Assembly (NCBI GenBank): GCA_963691705.1
Contig: OY829542.1
Span: forward strand, 57,081,002-57,145,001
Direction: 5' to 3'
Length of the DNA stretch: 64,000 nucleotides
Source of the DNA: Viola odorata
Lineage: Eukaryota; Streptophyta; Magnoliopsida; Malpighiales; Violaceae
In this document: positions 24,885 to 36,800 of the stretch, piece after piece
Layout of the letters: the number at the start of each line of letters is the position of its first letter
How positions within the stretch are numbered: the first letter of the stretch is position 1
The notes under the pieces: model-generated
Seen by the model: only the letters and a program-made list of their open reading frames with translations
Database searches by the model: none
What the model was told of the DNA's origin: nothing
Position numbers and translations under genes: made by a program

Positions 24885-27800
24885 ATGATTTTGGGCATCA
24901 TCTTTTTACTGTGCCTGTGTTTCAACTCCATAGGATGCACATTTGCAAACTCCATTGAAACAGACAAGGAGGCTCTCCTCTCTTTCAAGTCTCAAATAAC
25001 CATTCCTTCCGGCAACAGTAACCCTCTGTCATCATGGGACCAACACCAGACCTCCTCCCCATGCAACTGGACAGGAGTTGTCTGCAACAGTTTGGTCCCT
25101 CCAAGGGTAATTTCCCTCAATCTTTCCAACTCTGCCCTCACCGGAACCATAACTCCCCACATCGGCAACCTCTCCTTCCTCCGCTCCCTCCACCTCCAAA
25201 ACAACCAACTTCAAGGGCCCATCCCTCCCCAAATCTCTAACCTTTTCCGCCTCAGACTCCTCAATTTGAGCTCCAACTCCTTATCAGGTCCCATCCCACC
25301 CAACATAACCGACTTGGCCAACCTCAGGTCTCTTGATTTGATGATGAACAAGATCACAGGAACAATTCCTGAAAACCCGAGCTCGCTCACTAACCTTCAA
25401 GTCTTGAACTTGGCCCGAAATGCTCTTCTGGGTCGGATCCCTCCTTCGATAGGGAACCTTTCGTCACTCAACGTTCTCAATTTAGGCACTAATTCTCTTA
25501 CAGGAATCATACCTGAGGACTTAAGCCGTCTCCGCAACCTCAGAATTCTCGATCTCACTATAAACCATCTCACAGGAACCATCCCTCCTTCCATTTACAA
25601 CATGTCTTCTTTAACTTCTCTAGCCTTGGCTTCCAACTGGCTGTGGGGTAGAATTCCTGAGAATGTCGGTGATACACTCCCGAATCTTTTGGTGTTCAAT
25701 TTCTGCGTCAATAACTTCACCGGAGCAATTCCTGGCTCTCTCCACAATCTCACAAACATACAAGTCATACGGATGAGGAACAACCTTCTAGAAGGAACAG
25801 TCCCTCCCGGCCTGCAGAATCTTCCCTACCTCACTATGTACAACATTGCCCACAACAGGATTGTTAACTCCAGAGGTGACGATGTTAATGGTCTTGGTTT
25901 TCTCACTTCTTTGGCCAACAGCACCCGTCTTAACTTTCTTGATTTAGATGGCAATTTGTTCCGGGGTACAATTCCTGATTCTGTTGGCAATCTGTCCAAG
26001 GTTCTCTCCATGTTGTTCATGGGAGGCAACAGTATTTACGGTAGAATACCCTCCTCCATTGGTCTTCTTAAAGGCTTGGCATTGCTGGATTTGAGCAACT
26101 CTCAAATTAATGGTTCAATCCCTCAGGAAATTGGCCAACTGGAGGACTTACAGGCCCTAGTTTTGGGAGGGAATAAGATCTCAGGACAAATCCCGGATTC
26201 TTTGGGAAACCTGAGGAAGTTGAATCGGATTGATCTGTCAGGAAACGAGTTGGTGGGTGGAATACCAACAAGTTTTGGAAATTTCCAACGTCTGCTTTCC
26301 ATGGATTTATCCAACAATAAGCTCGACGGAAGCATACCAAACCAAATCCTCGATCTGCCAAGTTTGAGCACTACGCTCAATCTATCCCACAACTTCCTGT
26401 CAGGACCTTTGTCTTCAGAAATTAGGCTTGAAAACTTGGTCACCATCGATCTCTCTTCCAATAACTTGTCCGGTAATATTCCCACCTCCATACAGAATTG
26501 CTTGAGCTTGGAGAAAATGTACATGTCCAACAACACACTCTCAGGGCCGATCCCGAGCAGCATAGGAAAGCTGAAAGGTCTAGAAACTATTGACCTCTCT
26601 TACAACAAGCTTTCTGGCTTAATTCCTGTTGAACTCCAAGAACTAAATGCTCTTCAGTCCTTGAACCTTTCTTTTAACAACGTGGAAGGAGCAGTTCCAA
26701 ATGCAGGGTTGTTTAGCAATCTCTCAAAAGTCCACTTGGAAGGAAACCCAAAGCTTTGCTTGGATTTCATTGCCTGCAAGAATGTTGGAAAAAGAGGCGT
26801 CAAATTCTATGTTGTCATCTCCATCACACCCATGTTCGTGTTCTTCTTTCTTGTTGCTTCGGTACTGATCTATGTAAAGAAAATAAGAGGAAAAAAGACT
26901 TTGGATGGTGGGGTGATGATGAAGAATCAGCATAAAATGGTCTCATATAACCAGCTCCGCCAAGCCACCGCCAATTTCAGTGAGGACAATTTGATAGGAA
27001 AGGGAAGCTTTGGATCTGTTTACAAAGTCCTTCTGAATCTGAACTGTGACAATGATATGGAGGCGGCCAACCCTCAACCTGTGGCAATTAAGTTGCTAGA
27101 TGTCCAAGTGAATGGTTCCCGGAAGAGCTTTCTCGCGGAGTGTGAGGCTTTGAGAAATGTGAGGCACCGCAACTTAGTGAAGCTCATCACATCCTGCTCC
27201 AGCTGGGATGCGAAGAACAAGGAATTCCTGGCTCTGGTTTACGAGTTGCTCGGGAACGGGAGCTTGGAAGATTGGCTGAGTGGGAAAAGAAGGAAGGAGA
27301 ATGGAAATGGATTGAATTTTGTGGAGAGATTGAATGCCGCGATTGATGTGGCAGGGGCGTTGGATTACCTGCACCATGACTGTCAAGTTCCTGTGGTGCA
27401 CTGTGATCTGAAGCCTAGTAACATTCTGTTGGATGAAAACATGAATGCCAAGGTTGGAGATTTTGGGCTGGCTACCTTGCTCATCAGAGATAAAATGGAT
27501 CAGCCTAGTAGTACCACCCGTTTCCTGAAGGGTTCTATAGGGTACATACCCCCAGGTTAGTATCGATACGAATCCAAATCATGATATTGAATGCCTGTCT
27601 TGCTCTTGAATTCATAAAATTTGATTTAAGTTCATAATCAAGTAACATGAATGTATGCAGAATATGGGGTAGGATTGAAAGCATCGACCGCGGGAGATGT
27701 GTACAGCTACGGGGTGATGTTGCTAGAGATGTTCACAGGGAAGAGCCCTACCCACGAAAGTTTCAATGGTGAGCAGAATTTGGTTGGATGGGTCCAATAT

Positions 27801-28085
27801 TTTTTTCCTGATAAGCTGCAAAAAGTGCTTGACCCTCAGCTGCTGCTTCTGTTCAATCATATGGGAGATGATGATGATGATGATCTTGAACTTAATGGTA
27901 TAGATTGCTTCATCACAGTTCTTGTGGTCGGTTTATCTTGCACTGCCACAGCTTCGGATCGCCGCATCACCATAAGAGATGCCCTTCATAAGCTCATTGG
28001 TGTTAGAAGCAACTTTCTCAACCCTACTCCTACCAAGAACATCAAGCATTCAACTTCACACTTGCGAGTAAGCCAAGATAAATAA
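24885..28085 (+). CDS. LRR receptor-like kinase, subfamily XII type, non-RD kinase
   Basis: Two exons, 24885-27555 and 27661-28085, join in phase within the activation segment (GYIPP then EYG) and give 1031 residues. Order: signal peptide (ILGIIFLLCLCFNSIGC), LRR N-terminal cap (DKEALLSFKSQI, CNWTGVVC), about 21 plant-type LRRs, a transmembrane helix (VVISITPMFVFFFLVASVLI) and a Ser/Thr kinase domain. Kinase landmarks are [29 protein letters not shown] and DFGLATL. The catalytic loop has HCD instead of HRD, making it a non-RD kinase, the class linked to pattern-recognition receptors such as Xa21, EFR and FLS2. A run of six Asp interrupts the C-lobe (GDDDDDDLELNG). The intron position is that typical of the subfamily. 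The ligand is unknown. The start is supported by the signal peptide and the TATA box 81 bp upstream. Confidence 0.93.
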
Positions 28086-28364
28086 ATTAGATAAACAAGA
28101 AGAATATTGGTGCTCATTACTTAACACCAGAAAATAATTTGCTATTTATTGATATGTATATATGTATACACTATACCCTATGTATACACCATATTCTTTT
28201 ATTATGTTACTAATCGGATACCTTTTTATTAGGCTACTACGAGCTTATTTTATTTTAAAAAATATAAAATATACTTACTATTTATTTTATCACATTAATT
28301 TTTTAATGATATGCTTATGTACGTTTCCTTCAACCATTAACTTTGTCCAATGTTCTAATTAATA

Positions 28365-28509
28365 CTCCCTCCGTCCCCAAAAGGATGTCGTTTACTATTC
28401 CGGCGCGTATTTTAAGACGGCCGGAATAGTAGCTATATGACTCCGAAAAATTTCGTACTTTTTTTCTAACGTAGGTACCGGATTTATCTACGTTAGAAAA
28501 AAAGTACGG
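28365..28509. mobile_element. Partial Stowaway-like MITE with an internal hairpin
   Basis: It starts CTCCCTCCGTCCCC after TA and shares TAAGACGGCCG with the full MITE at 46068. The right part is a perfect inverted repeat, TACTTTTTTTCTAACGTAG and CTACGTTAGAAAAAAAGTA, around a 14 bp loop. No right terminus is found; an AT-rich minisatellite follows directly. Confidence 0.65.
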
Positions 28510-28800
28510 AAATTAATTAATATTTTCTGAATGTTTAAAATTAATTACAATATTTTTATGGATTTTTAAAATTAATTACATTACTTTTATGAAATTTTAA
28601 ATTAATTATAGTATTTTTATGAATTTTTAAAATTAATTACATTATTTTTATGAAATTTTAAAATTAATTATAGTATTTTTTGAAAAATTGAAATTAATTA
28701 CATTATTTTACTAACTTTTTAAAATTAATTAAATTATTTTTCTGAATTTTAAAATTAATTATATTATTTTCTGGATTTATTAAATTAATTATATTATTTA

Positions 28801-28965
28801 ATACATAATGGTATTATGGTAAATAAGTTGCAACAAGGAGTCAGAGGTAAAAAGTAACGGAACGGAGCGTTGACTGACGGAGCTCATGATTTTGCAGTTG
28901 ACCCTAAGTTCAGGGGAGGCAGAATAAAAAATTTGAATTCCATGGGAGGTTTCCGTTTTTCGCGA
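28801..28965. repeat. 165 bp unit, copy 1 of 2
   Basis: Starts ATACATAATGGTATTATGG and ends in tttttcgcga. It is nearly identical to 29999-30162, and each copy follows the minisatellite. It contains CGGAGCGTTGACTGACGGAG, which is more complex than its surroundings. Function unknown; probably part of a transposable element. Confidence 0.85.
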
Positions 28966-29140
28966 ATTATTTCGTACTCTTAACGGAGATGGGTCTAAAG
29001 AGTGGCTCAACAATCATGTTGATTTTGGTAAAGTGGTTTTGACAGAGGACAGTGTTGGTGCTAGCATCGCACACCAGATTGCTTTAAGGTTTGGAGAGGA
29101 AAATGAATTTCTAGATTCAAATTTTGTCATGACAAACTAG
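28937..29140 (+). pseudogene. Coding-like fragment, family not recognised
   Basis: An open frame of 67 codons ends at TAG 29138-29140. From about 28966, where the duplicated unit stops, it reads as ordinary protein (LNGDGSKEWLNNHVDFGK, then VVLTEDSVGASIAHQIALRF). This contrasts sharply with the AT-rich repeats on both sides. I do not recognise the family. It may be one captured exon or relic carried by the element that spread the repeats. Confidence 0.35.
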
Positions 29141-29998
29141 AAGATGGAGGTGGGAGTTGATGGAGCCAAAATTCATTTAATTAGTTTTTGATTAATTGCA
29201 GAGGTTTGAAATCGGCAGAAAAATATTAAAAATCCTAATAAATATAATTAATTAATTACAATATTTAAAAAAATTAAATTAATTACATTATTTTTAAAGA
29301 TTTTTAACATTAAGTAATTATATTTTGATTTTTTAAAATTAATTATAGTATTTTCTGGATTTATAAAAATATTTAAATTAATTTTCTGAATTTTTAAAAT
29401 TAATTAAATTATTCTTCTAGATTTTTAAAATTAATTACATTATTTTTCTGAATTTTTAAATTAATTACAATATTTTTATGGATTTTTTAAATTATATAAT
29501 TTATTTTTCTGAATTTTTAAAATTAATTACAGTATTTTTCTGATTTTTAAAATTAATTAAATTATTTTTCTAAATTTTTAAAATTAATTACAGTATTTTT
29601 GTAGATTTTAAAAATGAATTAAAGTAATTTTATGAATGTTTAAAATTAATTAAAATATTTTTATGGATTTTTAAAATTAATTACATTACTTTTATGAAAT
29701 TTTAAATTAATTATAGTATTTTTATGGATTTTTAAAATTAATTACATTATTTTTATGAAATTTTAAAATTAATTATAGTATTTTTTGAAAAATTGAAATT
29801 AATTACATTATTTTACTAAATTTTTAAAATTAATTAAATTATTTTTCTGAATTTTAAAATTAATTATATTATTTTTTAGAATTTTTAAATTTAATTATAT
29901 TGTTTTTCAGAATTTTAAAATTAATTATATTATTTTTATGGATTTATTAAATTAATTATATTATTTTCTGGATTTATTAAATTAATTATATTATTTAA

Positions 29999-30162
29999 TA
30001 CATAATGGTATTATGGTAAATAAGTTGCAACAAGGAGTCAGAGGTAAAAAGTAACGAAACGGAGCGTTGACTGACGGAGCCCATGATTTTGCAGTTGACC
30101 CTAAGTTCAGGGGAGGCAGAATAAAAAATTTAAAATCCATGGGAGGTTTCTATTTTTCGCGA
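29999..30162. repeat. 165 bp unit, copy 2 of 2
   Basis: Nearly identical to 28801-28965, 1198 bp downstream, with the same minisatellite on its left. After the shared end the flanks differ. Confidence 0.85.
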
Positions 30163-30336
30163 TAGTACAGGTGACCTTTCTGCAATTACCCCTTAAAATT
30201 AGATTAAAATTAGAGTTGTGTAGACATAGGTAGCCTAGTCTATATGGCAAGCACAGTTGATCCCATCCTTATAGCCTAGTCTATATTCACAACTGACATG
30301 ATGCCTATCATTTTGAAGACAACTAAGTAACTTTAT

Positions 30337-30535
30337 AAAAAATGAGTCAAAACGGTAAAAAATGTGTTAAAACGAACATAAAGGGTAAAAAGCGAACCAA
30401 AATGGTAAAAAACGAGCTAAATGGTAAAAAAATAAGTCAAAATAGTAAAAAATGAGCTAAAATGGTAAAAAAACTAGCCTAACTGGTGAAAACGAGCTAA
30501 AATGGTAAAAAACGAACCTAAGTAGTAAATTTTCA
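30337..30535. repeat. Tandem repeat of a 17-21 bp GGTAAAAAACGAGC unit
   Basis: About ten imperfect copies of AAAATGGTAAAAAACGAGCT, with variants such as AAAATAGTAAAAAATGAGCT. A second short array of AATAATTTTATTAGTGA (17 bp, four copies) follows at 30563-30625. Confidence 0.8.
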
Positions 30536-30639
30536 CTTAATTAGAAAACAATAAAATAATTTGGTGAAATAATTTTATTAGTGAAATAATTTTATTAGTG
30601 AAATAATTTTATTAGTGAAATAATATATAAATAAGTGTA

Positions 30640-30765
30640 ATTGGATATCCATTACATACCCAATTGAGTATCGGTTATAATGGATATTTAGTTTTGGGTA
30701 TGAGTTGAGTATTTACCCATACCCGTTTGTACCCATTTTAACATATCAGCCCAATTGTCATCCCT
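30640..30765. mobile_element. Second hAT-like terminus
   Basis: Alternating GGATATCC, GGGTA and TACCC words end in CCAATTGTCATCCCTA at 30765, resembling the end at 23801. No paired terminus was found. Confidence 0.35.
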
Positions 30766-33648
30766 ACACTTCTCGTCGACCCGGACAGTAAGAGTAATCT
30801 TATATGCATCATTTTAAATAACGGTAACGGATAACGTAACAGTTGCGGTCATCATGGCTAATGTAACAATTGCGACCATCACAACTATAAATAGTTTATA
30901 AATGTTAAAAAAGTTTCATCAGTCTAGAGATAATTAGTATTTTTAATCAAATAAATATGAAAACTATATATTAATTTTTGTCAATAAATAATAAAGTATG
31001 TATAGCAAACTTTAATTAAAAATAGAAATTTCTTAGTTAAGTACACCCACATCCATCTCTAATTGGAAAGATTTTACAAATCAAAATAACGAAAAATGCA
31101 CATACCAAATACACACATACATTGTTCATTTTCAAAATGAATGTCAAGGAGAACGAGCAATGATTATTACTACTACTATCTTCACAATCTTGTTCCCCTT
31201 ATCTTTGTGTCGATGCTTGGTAAAAAGAGGAGTATGTTGCTCCTCATAGTAATAATATGAATGTTAAAAATCTTCGAGTTTAGGCACATGTTGAGGATAT
31301 GGGAACGAAGAGAGACTTGAAAAACTATCAAAATCTTGACTATCTTGGTTGAACGTTTCATAACCATGGTCATGGTATTGTTGTTCATACTACAACTAGC
31401 AATCTATCATTAATTCATTATTTAATGGAGACCATATTTACTATTATGGGATCTAAAAGTATAATTTGAGTTTAGTTATAAAAGTGTGATTTTATAGGCC
31501 AAATGAGTTTTTTATTTACTTATAACGTATAAGGGTGCATAACGAAAAATAACAGAAAATTATAACGGTAACAAACAATATCGTGCAAAAAGGGGCCAAA
31601 AAAATTACATAACGGAAATAACGGTAATAGAGAGCCAAAATTACATTACATATCGGCATTATGTAATGTAACTAGTGATATTTAAAACCATGCCTATTTG
31701 AATACAAAGCCTAACAACAAGAATCCTTCTCATCACTACTGACACTCTCTATTAGAACAAAGTACGGATAAACATAAAATAGAAAGTAAAAAATATAGAA
31801 TTTTTAACGTAATTCGGTAAAAAAAGTTTTCACTATGATTAAAAAAGATAATGTGTACAATCAGAATAAATTTTCCTAACACCAAAGCAACCCCGTATGA
31901 TAAAATCCGAGGAGGCGAAGCCTCACGCACAATCCTAGCAAGATCAGTTTTGGCTTAGGCCCAAGCTATCCTCTACCAAAACAAACCTCAACGAATATTA
32001 AATTTTAGTCACACCATAACTTCTTATGGTCAGGTCGACAATCAAATTTATAGGAAAACTTTAAGATATAAAAAATACGTCGTTCTACTAAAATACGACC
32101 TTTTATATATATATATAAAATGATCAACCACGGCAAAAGATAAACACACTACACTCGTTTTACTCACTAAACTTTTAATCATTACTAATTTCTCGTGTTT
32201 TATTATTTTGATCATAATTTTAATTTATTAATGATGTAAAATAGATGTTTAGCATAATGCTTATTAAAAGAACTAATAAAAAAGACTTATTTTGAAATTG
32301 AGTTTCAATTATTATATATATTGAAGGCTGGCGTGTACGGTATTTGTGCTTTGTAGTGAGTTGAAGAGGCAAGGAAAACGACAAAACGGTGAAAGGCAAA
32401 AAGAAAAAAGGGAAAAAGTGGAGAGAGAGAGGAGGAGGAGTAGGCGTTAAGGGCGGAGGAGGAGGCATGGGGAGAAAGTGATGCACGCCGTCGCCATGCC
32501 TCGAGACAAAGGCTAAAGCATAATGAGAGCCCAAAACTAAAAAAAACCACGCACTACTTTCACTCTTCCTCACCCATGTTTATTTTTACAATTTTTTTTT
32601 TGTTACAGTAAAAAAAATTAAACTCATCCAACTAAAATAACTAGTAAAGTAGTAATGAGATCAAAAAAAAAATCATCATAATTATTAATAATATCAGGAT
32701 AAAAAAATGAATATTAATATAAAATTAGATCCAACAATATAACAAAAATTATAAGGATAGTAAAATAATAAAAAAATACGTTAAAATTAAGAATTTAACT
32801 TAGCATTTCAACCGTTCACGCATTGAAAATGTTAGAAGTTTAGAATTTTTTTTTATTTAATTAAAAAGAAAGAAAGCTAAAGGGACGACATTGATGATAA
32901 AAGGCAAATGGGCATCATAGTAAATTGGTAATGCTTTTCCATAAGTCAAACAGAGAACAAAAAGTAACCGCGTTCAGTACTGTGCAGTATGAGTATTGTT
33001 TTCTCTTGAAATTATTCAGAAAATGTGAATATGAAAATCAAAAGAGAAATTATAAACTACTCTCGACTCTCTATTTCAGTTTTAGGCTTCCCTTATCCTG
33101 AGTCGAGCTCAGGTACATTTTTGTTAGATCACTGTGAGCAAACAAAAAACAAAGTAGAAACATCTAGTAAAAAAAATCTCATCTTGATATATACAAAAAC
33201 ATAGCTCTTCTTTCCCTTTTTCTTCTTGCATTTCAGTAACACTAACACATATTAAACTGTATTCTATTTGTTGCTATATTTTAAAAAAAAATTAAAAAAA
33301 ATCGATAAACAGCTACATTTTAAATTAATAGAACATTTTTGTTTTTTTCTCCTTTTCCTTTCCAAAAATCAAAACTGCAAACTGTTGTGTTGCAAACAAA
33401 CAACACAAATTGTAAGACATTCATAAGCGTAGCAGCATCTAAACAACCTTAGCTATTGCATAATTTGCGTCTATAGTATTTGTTAAGCGGCAATTCCATC
33501 AACTCTCTATATACATTGCTTTGATCTACATGAGCGTACTATGTTAATTTCTGTTGCAAGTTTCACAGCCGCAGAATAGCGCAGGGAACATGGCTACTTT
33601 CCAACTCTAAACCTCTTGATGATAGGATATCAATGGAGCAAACAACTT
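30766..33648. other. Intergenic DNA, probably old transposon remains
   Basis: AT-rich DNA. At 30810-30890 and 31530-31680 there are clusters of TAACGG words of the kind seen at worn element ends. Minus-strand 31140-31400 reads weakly as protein (YETFNQDSQDFDSFSSLSSF, PQHVPKLEDF) with a stop, possibly an old transposase tail. No supported gene. Confidence 0.35.
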
Positions 33649-35094
33649 TCAGCCATCCCATAAAGGCTCCTGGATGAGCGCGTTAATCTTTTTCTGAAGA
33701 AACTCTACGACATCTTCTCTGCCTTCTTTTATAAGCAAATGTCTCAACCTCCCGAATGTAACGCCGCAAGGCTGAAGTCTTTTTTCTATCATCTCTTCCA
33801 ATAGCTCACAAGCCTGAGGAACATCACCCTTCTCACAGAGTCCATTTATAAGAACCGAAAAAGTGTGCATGCTAGGAACAAATCCCTTCGACTTCATATA
33901 CTTCCACACCTTAAGAGCCATCTTTAGCTCACCACTCACACAACACATCCTTAATATCATAGTATATGTGTCTGTATCTGGCTCACATACCTTGATCATT
34001 CTACCAAATACCTTAAAAGCCTCATCCGTCTCTCCACGGCCAATCAGACCCTTTAGAATGATATTGCAGGTTCTTGAATTGGGAGCCACACCTTTGGATT
34101 TCATCTCATTCAAGACGCTGTAAACATTCGTATACTTGTTTGCCTTAACAAAAGCACCAATCAGAGCATTATACATCGCCACATCAGCCTCAATTCCATT
34201 CTTCTCCATCTCTTGGAATGCATCAACAGCATCTTCAATCCGATTTGCAACTCCATAGGTATGTACCAAAACACTGTAAATGAAAGAAGTTGGCTTACAC
34301 TCCGTACTATCCATTTCCTTGACAATCTCAAGGGCTTCATCAACCCTCCCAGCCCTGCAAAGAACGTCTACCATGGTACCGTAAGTCACAATATCAGGCC
34401 TGCACCCTACGTCAACCATTTCTCTGAAAATTTCTCTTGCCTTGGGGAGGTTTGGAGCCTTCCCCCATGCATCAAGCAATATGCTATAAGTCTTCGAATC
34501 TGGAATAAAACAGTTTTTCATGCTGTCAAAGATTTCTTGAGCCTTCCTCACGTTCCTGGACTTGCATAAAGCACTAAGTAAGGCATTGAATGCAGCTAAG
34601 TTTGGGGGGACACCAAATGTATCCATGATATTGAATGTGTAAATGGCTTCCTCCACCTTCTGAACCCTACTATACTTTCTCATTATGATACAAAATGTTT
34701 CAACATTTAGCATGCTCTTACTCCTCATCACATTCACAAGATCCCACACAAGTTGATACTGCCTTATCTTGGCCAAAGACTCAATCATGAAATGATAAGC
34801 CCCGACACTGTGTGCATAATGACGTTGCTTCTCAGCCCATTCAAAGAATCGATACGCCACCATTCCTGCATTCTCAAACCTCTTAAGGACAAGCTCAACT
34901 ATTTCAGACGAAACCCTTATACCACTTTGGTCAAGGACAGTATCTAGAGTGACTACTGGGCAAGATATCATGATTTTACAGAGCCTTGTTGTTGCATCTG
35001 AGATATCAATTGCAGGTTCATCTAAACTACTGCACCTTCTCACACTCAAATTCAACCCAAAAAATTGTTTGGAATGGCTAAAGATTCTTATCAT
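33649..35094 (-). CDS. P-type pentatricopeptide repeat protein, mitochondrial type (At1g77360-like)
   Basis: One exon of 481 residues. PPR proteins of this class bind organellar RNA and act in its processing, stability or translation. The N-terminus is basic and lacks acidic residues over the first stretch (MIRIFSHSKQFFGLNLSVRR), fitting a mitochondrial presequence. From about residue 90 some eleven 35-residue repeats follow, for example VTYGTMVDVLCRAGRVDEAL and HTFSVLINGLCEKGDVPQAC. No E, DYW or SMR domain follows, so it is P-type. The whole sequence closely follows what I remember of Arabidopsis At1g77360 (APPR6), including YAHSVGAYHFMIESLAKIRQ and the ending EPLWDG, so orthology is likely. 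An acceptor (tatgttccag) lies 33 bp upstream of the ATG, so the leader is spliced. Confidence 0.95.
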   Translation of the reverse strand: MIRIFSHSKQFFGLNLSVRRCSSLDEPAIDISDATTRLCKIMISCPVVTLDTVLDQSGIRVSSEIVELVLKRFENAGMVAYRFFEWAEKQRHYAHSVGAYHFMIESLAKIRQYQLVWDLVNVMRSKSMLNVETFCIIMRKYSRVQKVEEAIYTFNIMDTFGVPPNLAAFNALLSALCKSRNVRKAQEIFDSMKNCFIPDSKTYSILLDAWGKAPNLPKAREIFREMVDVGCRPDIVTYGTMVDVLCRAGRVDEALEIVKEMDSTECKPTSFIYSVLVHTYGVANRIEDAVDAFQEMEKNGIEADVAMYNALIGAFVKANKYTNVYSVLNEMKSKGVAPNSRTCNIILKGLIGRGETDEAFKVFGRMIKVCEPDTDTYTMILRMCCVSGELKMALKVWKYMKSKGFVPSMHTFSVLINGLCEKGDVPQACELLEEMIEKRLQPCGVTFGRLRHLLIKEGREDVVEFLQKKINALIQEPLWDG

Positions 35095-35691
35095 CTCTAC
35101 CGAACAGATTGAGACTCACAATAAACCTGGAACATAAAAAATACAGAAGAGGATTGCATGAAATGCATACATAAATGCATGTCTGTTTTTACAACACCGT
35201 ATGGATAAATACAGACATATACACCAACACATAATGCATACAACTCTTACCAGGAGCAAGCAGGACCATTTAGGCTAGGTCGCCAGAAGTATGGATAAGG
35301 TGGAGCGATGGAGAAGCCAGCTTGGGTGTGGATGTGGCGATTGTGGGCTTGTGGAAACGTCTAGGGAGGGGGAGATGACGCGGTGACGAACAGAGAAATT
35401 GAACAGACGATGAATACCACAGGATTCTAGAAATGATGGATAAGCAATTATATTTTTACTTCTTAGTTAATTTTAAAAGACAAAACAAAACAAAAAATTG
35501 ATGCAGCAAGGTTGGTAGGCATTAAGGATAGATGTAAAGGTGCATTTGGATGGAGGATAAAAGTTAGAGGTTAAGTTTTACTCGTATTATTCATTTGGCT
35601 CCATTATTTTTCAATCCAAAGAACATTTGGCAGTTGGCATCATCCACAACACAAGTGAGTGTGAGCGCCATAACATAAGAAAGTTAACTAC

Positions 35692-36774
35692 CTGGTGCTA
35701 AGTGAGGCGTCTGCAAAATGTTCTGGACTTCTGGGATGCAAATCCAGAGGCAAAAACTTCTTGTTCTTGTAAACTTCCCTCAGGGCTTGCTACTGCATGT
35801 TTGACATCACTGCCAACACTTGGCCAATGGACAGGCTCACAATTAATCGGCTAGCAAATAAACTGTAAGCATGACATAAGAACAGAACATGTCAAATGAA
35901 TAAAAAGGTTAGCAAGTTAAGTCCAAACTAGAAACCATCTCAGAAAAACAAAAGGAAAATCCATAATCTGCACAGTTTTGAATATGGGGTGCACCAACAC
36001 AAACAACACAAGAGTAGAACATCACCTCTTTTGGCTGTTCCACAATACTGCAAATTTCAGTTGCTCCAAACTGGGATTTCGCCTTTAGAAACTTGAAAGT
36101 ATTAAGAACAAAAGTTGCATTACTTTCAAACACCAAAACTAGAGCATGATATATATTAATTAAACGGAGTAACTGAAGGTGGGAAATCAAATTACCACAT
36201 TAAATGGAGGTGGTACGGATCTGATGCTCAGGCAACAAGATGATTGGAGAAGCACTAAACTGTCAAAAACTGAGCCAATGAACAATTGAAAAAGAAAAAA
36301 ACAAGAAAAAACCGTCTTAAAAACATAAAGAACAGTAAAATTGAAACTCAGGAATTGTAAACATAAGAATAGGAGGAGGAAATGGCTAGTACGCCAACTG
36401 ACCAGCAGTCGAAAGCTCAATCAAACACCACTTGCAAAAAGACTAGCAGAACAGATAACATCTAACAGAATACCTAATTGTATTGCATCAAAATACAGAA
36501 GTTAATAAAAGTGATGGGAAGCATAGGATGCGAAGAATGCAGTTACCAGTGGCAATCAAGGCCAAGGACAGCAGTGAGTGTGACAAAGCAAAGCGCATAT
36601 GTATCCCAACCGACTCTGGACCAGGATGCCCACAAATGGCGCGCGCGTAGAAACGGGTCTCTGAACTTGGGAGGCAGCAGCTATAGAAAGAAGCGGCGGT
36701 GTTGGTATCGAATCTAAAGATGGTGCGAATGCTGAACGGAGGAAGGCCATAATTGAGTTAACAAAATGATCCAA
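35692..36774 (-). other. Spliced upstream exons of the PPR unit, or a small separate gene (111 codons)
   Basis: Four minus-strand segments with good borders: 36774-36547 (donor gtaact), 36269-36196 (donor gtaatt), 36082-36026 (donor gtgatg) and 35850-35692 (donor gtagtt). They can be joined in one frame from ATG 36598 to TAG 35698-35700, giving 111 codons (MRFALSHSLLSLALIAT, then SIRSVPPPFNV, AKSQFGATEICSIVEQPKE, and EPVHWPSVGSDVKHAVASPE). A different frame opens earlier with ATG 36745 in good context and stops in the first exon. The donor after the stop suggests splicing into further exons, such as the PPR leader exon ending near 35252. It may be a long 5' leader with upstream ORFs, or an independent small gene. 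I do not recognise the peptide. Confidence 0.4.
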
Positions 36775-36800
36775 TACGTCGATTATAATTTAAAAATGTA

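Larger units (their letters stand above)
28510..29998. repeat. AT-rich minisatellite in two blocks (about 28510-28800 and 29220-29998)
   Basis: Degenerate tandem copies of a roughly 31 bp unit built of TTTTTAAAATTAATTACA and TTATTTTTCTGAA variants. The end of block 2 (from about 29630) repeats block 1 almost word for word, including its right flank, so the two blocks arose by a duplication with an offset of about 1.2 kb. Low-complexity DNA, no coding capacity. Confidence 0.85.

Noticed and set aside
28510..29998. Possible CRISPR-like array
   Set aside because: The repeats are contiguous, degenerate AT-rich minisatellite units without unique spacers, in a plant nuclear genome.
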